Below, in pieces: positions 44,379-52,707 of a DNA stretch of 64,000 nt. Position 1 is the stretch's first letter, and every line of letters begins with the position of its first letter. This stretch comes from Bin5 sp965220715. Its GTDB lineage: Bacteria; Chloroflexota; Anaerolineae; Caldilineales; Caldilineaceae. The translations under genes were made by a program, and so were the position numbers. The stretch is from positions 3,720,001 through 3,784,000 of the forward strand of contig OZ244843.1 in assembly GCA_965220715.1 (NCBI GenBank), written 5' to 3'. The notes beneath the pieces were generated by a model, which saw only the letters and a program-made list of their open reading frames with translations, was not told the DNA's origin and did no database searches.

Positions 44379-45800
44379 CTATGCAGCCGCGCGCTCCAGC
44401 TCCAGCTGCTGCGCCTCTGTTACCTGAGGGCCGACGTCCTCGAAAATGGAGACAGGCGCTTTCCCCTCTATGAAGACTTGATCGACTGCCGGATTGATCA
44501 ATTCCTCTGCAATCTGCTGGTATCGGAAGGTAGGTCCGCGGCGGGGATAGCCCATCTGCAACTGTTCTACAACCGTCTCCAGGCGAACTGTCTCCAGTCT
44601 CGGATCAGTTTGGCGCAGAGTTCCGGCCCAAGAGTCTGCCATAGCCAGCAGACCAGGGATGCGGCCGGAGACGGTGGCGATCTTGTCCTGGTACCATTCG
44701 CCCGTCAGCCACTTCATCATCTCCCAGACTTCGTCGTGATTGCCCCTCTCTACAACACCTTTGTAGACCACCCATTCGTCGGGAAGGCCCATGCAGGCGC
44801 GGTCTTTGGGGCCGGTCGGGATGTGGGCGATGTCCCACTCAAACTCGGTAATGCTCTCGGCGAGCGCAAAGAACTGATCGGCGCTGCGCTCGGCCATGGC
44901 CACGACCTCTGCCGGCAACAAACCGGTCCACATATTGGGAATACCGGTTGCTGTCATCTGGTTGTTTTGGGCAAAGATGTTGAGGTCCCACATTGCGCGG
45001 CGCACCCATTCCAGCCCTTCTTGCGCTTCAGGTTCGCCCAACCCACAAATCATGCGGGACTCCTCGTCGCGAACTTCGCCGCCATGCGTTTCTACGTGGT
45101 AGGAATAGCTGAGCCAGAAACCGGGCCGCAACTGCCCGCCCCAGCGGGTAATATCACCGCTGTCATCGCGAGTGGTCAGCGTCTCGGCAGCGACCAGATA
45201 TTCATCTTCCGTCCAGTCGACCGTCGGCAGAGGCAGGCCTTCTTCCTCAAACGCGGTCTTGTTGTAGTAGATGCTGGTGATGTCCAGGTCGGACAACATG
45301 CCCATGCGGATATTGTTGAAGGGATCCCACATCTGATCCCAGGCGAAGCCAATATAGATGTCATCGGCATTGGGAATATCAACATCGATCAACGGTTGCA
45401 GATCGAGAAGCTGGTGCTTCTCAGCCCAGGTGTCGATATGAGGAGACCAGGTTGAGATGATGTCGGGCGCGGTGCCGGCGGCCATTTGTGTGAGGATCTT
45501 GTCTGGCCAGCCGCTGCCAAGCGGTTCCCATTCCAGCTTGGTACCGGGGTTTTCTTCCTCGAAAATCGGGAAAGCCTCTGTCTGATTCCACTCATCCCAG
45601 CGTACGCCCGGCGTATTTGCGTACCAGTCCCACATGGCAAAGCGGATCGAAATCTCTTCGGTCGCGGGCATGTCCTCCCCGGACCCGGCCGTTTCTCCTG
45701 CGGGTTGCGACGCGGGGGCACAGGCCGTCAGAGCGGCGGCGCCCACAGCAACAGCGGTCCCCTTCAGAAAATCACGTCTGGTTCGTAGCTTGCTCTCCAT
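44379..45800 (-). CDS. Sugar ABC importer binding protein, family 1
   Basis: A 473-residue exported protein. The N-terminus MESKLRTRRDFLKG is a twin-arginine signal (RRDFLK) followed by LTAC, so it may be a Tat-exported lipoprotein. The mature part has family 1 features: NQTEAFPIFEEENPGTKLEW, GTAPDIISTWSPH and a C-terminal MMKWLTGEWYQDKIA. It opens the sugar cluster with two permeases and a PfkB kinase. The actual ligand is unknown. Confidence 0.92.
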   Translation of the reverse strand: MESKLRTRRDFLKGTAVAVGAAALTACAPASQPAGETAGSGEDMPATEEISIRFAMWDWYANTPGVRWDEWNQTEAFPIFEEENPGTKLEWEPLGSGWPDKILTQMAAGTAPDIISTWSPHIDTWAEKHQLLDLQPLIDVDIPNADDIYIGFAWDQMWDPFNNIRMGMLSDLDITSIYYNKTAFEEEGLPLPTVDWTEDEYLVAAETLTTRDDSGDITRWGGQLRPGFWLSYSYHVETHGGEVRDEESRMICGLGEPEAQEGLEWVRRAMWDLNIFAQNNQMTATGIPNMWTGLLPAEVVAMAERSADQFFALAESITEFEWDIAHIPTGPKDRACMGLPDEWVVYKGVVERGNHDEVWEMMKWLTGEWYQDKIATVSGRIPGLLAMADSWAGTLRQTDPRLETVRLETVVEQLQMGYPRRGPTFRYQQIAEELINPAVDQVFIEGKAPVSIFEDVGPQVTEAQQLELERAAA

Positions 45801-46566
45801 CGATCTGCCTCCTTAGATTTGGATCTTCAGTTGCCGAGGGGAATCCCAGTCTTCAAAGACTTCTGCGGGCCGGTCACGCGGATTGAACGACCACTGCTTC
45901 TCTTTACAATCGTCGTGCTTCAGATCGGGCTAATTGGAGATATTTTGGTAAGGAAGAATCCCAGTCTCAGTTGGACGCGTGTGGCCGGCAAGAGGCGGCG
46001 CGGAAGAATGGAACTGAAAGCGAAGATGCGGGCTTCGCGGTAGCGCTTGACAAAGGCTGCGCGGTGTCCAGGTCCCCGCCGCCTGTCTGCTCGCTCGGGA
46101 ATGTCGGTCGGTAGTGCTGCGTCGTTACTAAGGGTAGGCGGTGTAGAAGGACTGAGGTAAGCGATCTGGGCGACAGTGTGATTCGCCAATTCGTCGGCCA
46201 TAGTTGGCGGGATGGCTCGTTGGCAGCGGTAGCTGTCATTGTGGAGGAAGGTGCAGGCAATGACATGGAACTCGTTTGCCAGCCATTTGCAGAAAAGGAT
46301 TGTCTCTCCCTACTTCACTTCGCTCCTAGACATGGAAATTTCAGCGGAAGAACCAGGAGCGATTGCACTACATTTTACTACGGCGTAAATGGATAGGCAA
46401 ACACGTTTCAGAAGCCCGGCGCGGCCCAAGATTCAGTCCTAAATCAGGTTTCGTCTTGCCAATTGGGCTGTAGGAAGGGGACTATCGGCGGGAGGAAGCG
46501 AACTTGTGGGCGGTCTAATCTGCCCTTCTCATTCAGAGATGGCGCAGGGGAGGAGGCACCTCAACG
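45801..46566. other. Intergenic region, one repeat-like patch
   Basis: 766 bases with no recognisable gene. The minus strand is open around 45920-46270 in two frames without family resemblance. A patch at 46438-46475 (CCTAAATCAGGT then ATTGGGCTGTAGG) is the inverse of sequence at 20138-20179. Confidence 0.45.
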
Positions 46567-48825
46567 CTAGGGCGGCGGTGGGAGTTCGGCAGCATTGGAG
46601 AATGCATTCAGCACATTCTCGGTAATGCGGGAAACGTTGTTGTCGTAATCGTTATGGGATAGGCTCGCGCACCAGCACATCGATCCAACCGAAAAGACGG
46701 CACCGTTATCGGGCGTCTCGAAGTAGACCATATCGGCGCGCACATTCGCTGTGCTATTGGCAAACAGATTGGCGCTTAACTGAAGGTAGTCTTCTATGAC
46801 TGGCGAAATAGAAGGTCCGTGTCCTTCTGAGGAGGCCAAAAGGAGCGTGTGGTGGGGAGACCCCAGGCCGTAGTCGATACGATCCAGCTCGTCGCCGGCG
46901 GCTCCACCGAACACGAGGCCGAAGTCGCCAATCGTTTCGTCGGCAGAGAGGCCTTCAAATATGAATGCCGCCCGTTCATCGAAGCTGCCTGGCTGTCGAG
47001 TATAGCCGGGCGCGGGATCTCTCCAACCCTGGGCGGTGAATCCGATGCCGGCGATCTGGTTAGGCGGCTTGCCGCGGTGTCGCCACAGGCCGCCCAATTC
47101 GCCCGTAGTACTGTGATAGCATTCGCCTGGGAGCGAGTCCCATGCACGCGTGCCTGCCAGGCCGCGGCGGACTTCTACGATGTGGGGGCGCTCGGGGTCG
47201 ACGCTTGTTACCCAAAAGAAGCCGTTTCCACCCAGATAGATGAGCCGTCCTCCTCCTGCAAGGAATTCCTCCAGGGCCTCCAACATAGGCGCGGTCCAGT
47301 ATTCGGGGTGTGTACCGGTCAGGATGACCTTATAGTTGGCTAGAAGGTCCTGGCGCTCGTGGTGCAGATCATCGTCAGTGGCAACATCATAGGAGAAATT
47401 CTTCTGTTCGAGCCAGTCGATAAGGTAGAGATCGGCGCTGAAATGGCGTGGACCTCTTGCCAGGACATGGCGGTACTTGGGACGCATATTCAGGATGGGA
47501 CGTAGCCTGGACGAGTAACAGCAGCCGCTGTCATCGGCGTGTCTGTCGTAGAGCGACATAGCATACTCGGGGTGCTCGGCAAGGTCGAGATCGCGCGGGT
47601 CCAGTCTGAATTCCCCTGCGGGCATGTCAGCAATAAGCCCATGTGCGGCATCCATCCGGTCATTTGCATAGGCCAGATAGGTGAATGTCGGGGCGAGGTA
47701 GAGAATGGAGGCGTGGGCCGACCCGCGAGGCGGGCGCACAAAGAATGGAATATGGTCTTCCTGCCCCTCACTTTGCAGCCGCGCGGCGTAGACACCGCTG
47801 CGCAGTCCGTCGGGAACGGTTAGCTCGAAGTCCGGATCCCAACCGGCATCCTCCAGGTCGTCCTGGTGGAAATGGATGGCGCCGTACTGGTGGGAGGCGT
47901 ACTTATGATCGAATTCAGTTGCCGTCCAGTTGTGGCCGGTCGCGGCGCGCACAGGCATGTTGACGGATGCGCCATGTAACCGGTGCGGGCCTGTGTCAGT
48001 TATCTTGCTTGAGGAAGGATCCAGCGACAGATCCCAGGCGGCGACCAAGTCGGTCCCGGACACGTCTGTTGGAGGGTAGTCCTGTCGCAGTAGCTCGATC
48101 TCACCTGGGTCAAGGGCCCGGTTGAAGAGGCGAGGGCTGTCGATTTTGCCATTGAATAGTGCCTGCGCCAAGTTTTGGGCAGTAGGCGCCGGCTCAAGGC
48201 TTGAGGCGGCCATGAGCAGCGGGCAATTGTTGTTGCAGGTAACGCGGGCGTGAACTACCTTGTCGACAGAAATGGACGAGAGGTCGGAGGGCCAATTGGA
48301 AGCCGGCGCCTGAATGAGGCGCACGCGCCCCGTTTCGTTGTCGAAGGCAGCGGCGACGAAATACCATTCGCGAGCCCGCATAGCGCGGCCCGTACTGATG
48401 CGGGTAGCGGCGCCGGCGCCGCCCAACCACAACTCGAGTGCGCCCTGTTTCCCAATTGCAAGGCACATGCCTACCCCATCTGCGGACCACTTGCTCAGGA
48501 GACCCTGATCCTCTTCAGCGAGAGGCGTTGTCGGCCAGATCCAGGCCTGGAGTGTGAAGCTGGTCAACTGGTTCAACAAGCTATGGTCGGCAACGATGAC
48601 ATACGAGCCTGTGCGGGCGTACTGCTTGCGACCGGCCCGGCGGCCGTCAATGGCCGAAACCACGCGTTCTTCCTTGAAGCCAGGCCCAGCAGGATTCTCA
48701 TCGCCATGAATCAGGCGGACCAATGACGAGTTGTAGCTCGGCAGGTCGGTGCTGACCATGAAACGAATCTGTTCACCCGGAGCGACACTTAGTCTGTCGG
48801 TATAGCCTATCAACTCGTTTGTCAT
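46567..48825 (-). CDS. N,N-dimethylformamidase large-subunit-like protein with LamG-like domain
   Basis: A 752-residue protein; start at 48825 because GGGAG lies six bases upstream. Residues 1-50 (GYTDRLSVAPGEQIRFMVS) form an N-terminal beta domain, about 60-240 a concanavalin-like (LamG) domain with YVIVADHSLLN, SFTLQAWIWP and REWYFVAAAFDNETG, and about 340-752 the dimethylformamidase beta-subunit C-terminal fold: VRPPRGSAHASILYLAPTFT, DLYLIDWLEQKNFSYDVATD, GTHPEYWTAPMLEALEEF and GGRLIYLGGNGFFW. Its length is close to the known large subunit. No small subunit gene is adjacent. Known members hydrolyse dimethylformamide with an iron site; here the substrate may be another amide and is not assigned. 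Confidence 0.82.
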   Translation of the reverse strand: MTNELIGYTDRLSVAPGEQIRFMVSTDLPSYNSSLVRLIHGDENPAGPGFKEERVVSAIDGRRAGRKQYARTGSYVIVADHSLLNQLTSFTLQAWIWPTTPLAEEDQGLLSKWSADGVGMCLAIGKQGALELWLGGAGAATRISTGRAMRAREWYFVAAAFDNETGRVRLIQAPASNWPSDLSSISVDKVVHARVTCNNNCPLLMAASSLEPAPTAQNLAQALFNGKIDSPRLFNRALDPGEIELLRQDYPPTDVSGTDLVAAWDLSLDPSSSKITDTGPHRLHGASVNMPVRAATGHNWTATEFDHKYASHQYGAIHFHQDDLEDAGWDPDFELTVPDGLRSGVYAARLQSEGQEDHIPFFVRPPRGSAHASILYLAPTFTYLAYANDRMDAAHGLIADMPAGEFRLDPRDLDLAEHPEYAMSLYDRHADDSGCCYSSRLRPILNMRPKYRHVLARGPRHFSADLYLIDWLEQKNFSYDVATDDDLHHERQDLLANYKVILTGTHPEYWTAPMLEALEEFLAGGGRLIYLGGNGFFWVTSVDPERPHIVEVRRGLAGTRAWDSLPGECYHSTTGELGGLWRHRGKPPNQIAGIGFTAQGWRDPAPGYTRQPGSFDERAAFIFEGLSADETIGDFGLVFGGAAGDELDRIDYGLGSPHHTLLLASSEGHGPSISPVIEDYLQLSANLFANSTANVRADMVYFETPDNGAVFSVGSMCWCASLSHNDYDNNVSRITENVLNAFSNAAELPPPP

Positions 48826-49348
48826 TCTCATCTCCCGTGAAAGGAAGAAAACAGTGGGGCGGCAGGTTTGTGCAGTTGGTCGCGTCGGCGCAGGTGATGT
48901 CGCTGTCTCATGGAGCTTAAAAGGCCAAGGAATCGCCAAGAACTGTGGTGAATATGACAGGAGCCGCAGCGCCAGCGTGCTTCATCGCATCGAGACCGAG
49001 GATAACCCACGGGGGAGTTTGCCGGGGAGGGCAATTTCTGCGAAACTCCTTCTGAAATGTCTGGAAAGCTCTCTCTTGGGGGAGGAATACAAGAAGTCAT
49101 AGGATGAAGACTGGTCCACTGAGGGTAGGCAACAGTTCCGAGAGTTGCCACTGTGCAAATGTAGCACATAGGTTTACACTTTTCAAATGGGATTTTGGAA
49201 TGGCATAGTTCGGAAGGGGGTTGGGAATGGGGTCTGTCTCTGGTCGGTTACACAGACTGCGAGCGGCACACCCGCAACCCCAACGGGATGTCCGATAGGA
49301 GAGAGCGAAGAGGAGTGAGGGCAGAGGAGTGAGAAGTGAGAAAGCCAT

Positions 49349-49420
49349 GCGCTCGCCTCACTATGGGTCGCGAATTGGCTATGACTGAGCAGTTAACAAA
49401 TCACGTAACTACTAAGCCGT
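49349..49420 (+). repeat. Dispersed repeat type 3, copy 2, with IS66-like end
   Basis: GCGCTCGCCT, GGTCGCGAATTGGCTATG and CTGAGCAGTTAACAAATCAC match the copy at 16869. Seven bases beyond, GTAACTACTAAGCC (49404-49417) matches the IS66 left end at 15121 in 13 of 14 bases. The two abutting ends look like a junction left by IS66 termini. Confidence 0.5.
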
Positions 49421-49708
49421 ATGCAGTGCCTGTTTTGACCAGCCTGTCTTGACCAGCCCTTCATCTCCGCCGCGGTTCAGGCTCTCTCATCGTGTATTTG
49501 CTGGCAGCCGCCACTTTGGATGAGCCGCACAGCTGGAATTACGCCGAACGGTGGGTGAGGGATGGTTTTGGACGGGGGCGTTGCGGGGGCGGAGCCCCTG
49601 CACAAGGGAGGGCCGAAGGCCCGACCGCCCAGAACTGCAGTGGTCAGTGGTCAGAGGCTGCGGCGATTGATTGAGGATAGGCGTGAAGAGAAATGAGGAG
49701 AGAGTCAC

Positions 49709-49767
49709 CTTCGCTCGCCTCATTCAGAGTTGCAGTCTGATTGTGGCTGAGCAGTTAACAAATCACC
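49709..49767 (+). repeat. Dispersed repeat type 3, copy 3
   Basis: TTCGCTCGCCTCA at the left and GGCTGAGCAGTTAACAAATCACC at the right; shares the terminal 20 bases with copy 2. Confidence 0.5.
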
Positions 49768-49786
49768 AAGAATGTGGTATTATAAT
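49755..49786 (+). promoter_or_regulatory. Candidate promoter upstream of copA
   Basis: A perfect TATAAT at 49781-49786 with TTAACA at 49755-49760; the 20-base spacer is long. It starts within a repeat copy, about 320 bases before copA, so it may not be the real copA promoter. Confidence 0.3.
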
Positions 49787-50106
49787 AGTGAGATTGGGTT
49801 GGTCAATTCCGTGGCAGGGCCAGCACAGTGGAGCACTTTTTGACAGTAGAGTCAGTTGTTCGGGACTGTGCGAAATGTTGAGAATGATGGGCGACTCGTG
49901 GAGCGTGGCGGCTGTGGCAAGGGAAGAGAAATCCAGTGCCGCCGAGTATAGAGTCGGCCAGCGAACGAGACGGGACTTAGTCGCTGGGCTTACTGAACTC
50001 TGCCCGCATATGGCGTTTTCGTGTACGTTGAGGTCAGTCGACGTAAATTCTTAGCGAAGGGCCGGACAGAGAAGAGCTGGCTTAGGTGAGGTAGCCAAAC
50101 CCGGAA

Positions 50107-52701
50107 ATGAACCAAACACGACAGCTCATTGTCCCTGTAATCGGGATGACCTGCCTCGGTTGCGCGGGATCTGTGGAAGTCAGCAGCAAGCAGGCTTCGG
50201 CCGTTGAGGATGCGACGGTCAACCTCGCCAGTGAGCGACTTACTTTGACCATCGACGCTGCTCAGGGAGAAGCCAACGAAGTGTTGGCCGAAGTGCGCCA
50301 TCTGGTCAAGCGAGCCGGTTACAAGATCCCAACCCTTACTCTGTCCCTGCCGATCATCGGCATGTCTTGCACCGCTTGCGTAAGCGCAGTTGAGCAGGCG
50401 CTCAGAGAAGTTGATGGCGTGGTTTATGCCAGCGTCAACTTTGCAGCAGAGCAGGCGCATGTCGAATACGTAAGCGGCCTGGGGGCACGGGCACCGCTAG
50501 TGGCCGCCGTCCGTAGAGCCGGTTACGATACAATCGCGGCCGCCTCCCCCCAGCCTGTCATGCCGCCGGTAGTCAGCGCCGGCGCTGGCGATACACAAGA
50601 TTCTCCAACTGCGCTCAGCGTCGTAGTTGAGGAGCCTTTGGAAGATGAGGAGGCGGCAGCCCGCGCGGCCGCGATTCGGCATCAGTTCAAGCGATTGCTG
50701 GTGGGGACAATTTTCTCGCTGCCACTGTTGGTTGTAAGCATGGGGCGAGACTTTGGCCTTCTCGGTGCATGGGCCCACGGCGGTTGGGTAAACTGGCTGC
50801 TCTTTCTTCTGGCGACGCCAGTGCAGTTTTTCGTGGGCTGGGATTACTATATAGGCGCTTTCAAGAGTGTACGCAATCGCAGCGCCAATATGGACGTGCT
50901 GGTGGCGATGGGCACGACGGTTGCCTACGTGTTCAGCCTGGCTGTCCTGTTTGCAAAGGCTTTAGGCAGCGAATCGCTTGGCAGCCATGTATATTTTGAG
51001 ACTTCAGCGGTCATCATTACCTTGATCGTTCTGGGCAAGCTGCTGGAAGCCAGGGCAAAGGGCCGGACCAGCGCGGCGATCAAAGAGTTGATGGGTTTGC
51101 AGAGCCGGACGGCTCGGGTGATTCGCGAGGGAGTAGAGCTGGATATCCCGGTCGACGAGGTCGTGGTCGGCGATATGGCGGTCGTTCGCCCCGGAGAGAA
51201 GATTCCGGTAGATGGTATTGTCATTTCCGGTGGCTCTGCCGTAGATGAAAGCATGTTTACCGGCGAGAGCATGCCGGTTGAGAAGGTGATAGGCAGCGAA
51301 GTGTTCGGGTCCACGCTCAATAAACAGGGACTGCTGGGAGTTGAGGCGAGCAAGGTAGGTCGAGAAACAGCGCTGGCGCAGATCATCAGATTGGTAGAGG
51401 AGGCCCAAGGTAGCAAGGCCCCGATTCAGCGGGTTGTAGATCAGGTAGCGGCCTATTTTGTACCGGCGGTTATCGGTCTGGCCGGCTTGACCTTTGTGGT
51501 GTGGATGCTTGCGGGCGCGGGTTTTGTCCCGGCGCTGCTGCGCCTTGTCGCAGTGCTGGTCATCGCCTGTCCATGCGCGATGGGTTTGGCGACCCCCACC
51601 TCGATCATGGTGGGCATTGGCAAAGGCGCGGGAATGGGCATTTTGTTTAAGAACAGCGTTGCACTGGAGCAGACGCACAAACTCACTGCGGTATTGCTCG
51701 ATAAGACGGGAACAATCACGAAAGGGGAGCCGGCGGTTACAGACCTGGTCGTAAGCCAGGATCTGTCGGGCAAAAGCAGTGCCGGCTCGTCCAATGGTTC
51801 GCCGGCGAAGGCGGAACGGACAGACCTGTTGCGGCTGGCAGCTTCGGCTGAAAGAGGGTCGGAGCATCCTCTAGGCGAGGCGATTGTACGGTCAGCCCAG
51901 GCCCACGGATTGGCGCTGGCCGAACCAACCCAGTTTGAGGCTTTTGCGGGCCATGGGATTGCGGCGGAGATTGAGGAGAAACGAATCCTCCTGGGCAATC
52001 TGCGGCTGATGGAGCGGGAAGAGATCGACTTGAACGGGCTAGAGCCCCGGTTTGCCGAACTGCAAGCAGAGGCAAAATCTACGATTTGGTTGGCCGTCGA
52101 CGGCCAGGCGGCGGCGTTGATTGCGGTGGCCGACACGGTAAAGGAAGGATCAGGGGAGGCTGTTGCTGCGCTGCGGAAAAAGGGGCTAACGGTGGCTATG
52201 CTGACCGGAGACAACCAAGCTACCGCCGATGCAATTGCAAGGGAAGTAGGAATAAACCGGGTGATTGCGGAACTTCTGCCCGGCGAAAAGGTCGATCAGG
52301 TGAAAACGTTACAGGAAGAAGGTTTTCGGGTGGCGATGCTTGGTGATGGAATCAACGACGCGCCTGCACTGGCCCAGGCCGATGTGGGAATTGCAATTGG
52401 CGCGGGCACGGATGTTGCGATGGAGGCCGCCGACGTGACGCTGATCCGAGGAGATCTGCGCAGCGTTCCCCATGCAATCTCGTTGTCGCAAGCGACGATG
52501 GGTAATATCAGACAGAATCTTAGCTGGGCATTTGGCTACAATGTTGCCCTGATACCGATTGCCGCCGGTATCCTGGCCCCATTTGCGTGGGCGCCGCCCT
52601 TTCTACAACAGCTTCACCCGATTTTGGCGGCGGCTGCCATGGCATTTTCGAGCGTCAGTGTCATCATCAACGCTCTGCGCTTACGCCAGCTAAAGCTGTA
52701 A
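50107..52701 (+). CDS. copA: Copper-exporting P1B-type ATPase
   Basis: An 864-residue inner-membrane pump that exports Cu(I) using ATP. Two N-terminal HMA domains have metal sites GMTCLGC (residues about 14-20) and GMSCTAC (about 88-94). Eight helices follow from about residue 200. The membrane metal site is CPC in VIACPCAMGLATP (about 487), the phosphorylated Asp is in DKTGTITKG (about 531), the nucleotide motif is SEHPLGEAI, and the hinge GDGINDAPAL is at about 745. C-terminal membrane signatures (AFGYN and MAFSSVSVIINALRL) fit Cu pumps. CcmF starts six bases after its stop. No CsoR, CueR or chaperone gene is visible nearby. Confidence 0.96.
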   Translation: MNQTRQLIVPVIGMTCLGCAGSVEVSSKQASAVEDATVNLASERLTLTIDAAQGEANEVLAEVRHLVKRAGYKIPTLTLSLPIIGMSCTACVSAVEQALREVDGVVYASVNFAAEQAHVEYVSGLGARAPLVAAVRRAGYDTIAAASPQPVMPPVVSAGAGDTQDSPTALSVVVEEPLEDEEAAARAAAIRHQFKRLLVGTIFSLPLLVVSMGRDFGLLGAWAHGGWVNWLLFLLATPVQFFVGWDYYIGAFKSVRNRSANMDVLVAMGTTVAYVFSLAVLFAKALGSESLGSHVYFETSAVIITLIVLGKLLEARAKGRTSAAIKELMGLQSRTARVIREGVELDIPVDEVVVGDMAVVRPGEKIPVDGIVISGGSAVDESMFTGESMPVEKVIGSEVFGSTLNKQGLLGVEASKVGRETALAQIIRLVEEAQGSKAPIQRVVDQVAAYFVPAVIGLAGLTFVVWMLAGAGFVPALLRLVAVLVIACPCAMGLATPTSIMVGIGKGAGMGILFKNSVALEQTHKLTAVLLDKTGTITKGEPAVTDLVVSQDLSGKSSAGSSNGSPAKAERTDLLRLAASAERGSEHPLGEAIVRSAQAHGLALAEPTQFEAFAGHGIAAEIEEKRILLGNLRLMEREEIDLNGLEPRFAELQAEAKSTIWLAVDGQAAALIAVADTVKEGSGEAVAALRKKGLTVAMLTGDNQATADAIAREVGINRVIAELLPGEKVDQVKTLQEEGFRVAMLGDGINDAPALAQADVGIAIGAGTDVAMEAADVTLIRGDLRSVPHAISLSQATMGNIRQNLSWAFGYNVALIPIAAGILAPFAWAPPFLQQLHPILAAAAMAFSSVSVIINALRLRQLKL

Positions 52702-52707
52702 CCAGAG

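Larger units (their letters stand above)
48826..50106. other. Long intergenic region with dispersed repeats
   Basis: About 1.3 kb between divergent genes, with no supported gene. It contains purine-rich GAGGAGTGAG runs (49310-49345), two type 3 repeat copies, an IS66-like left-end sequence and a candidate promoter. Confidence 0.6.

Noticed and set aside
44286..45455. 389-codon plus-strand frame opposite the sugar-binding protein
   Set aside because: Antisense to an obvious family 1 binding protein.
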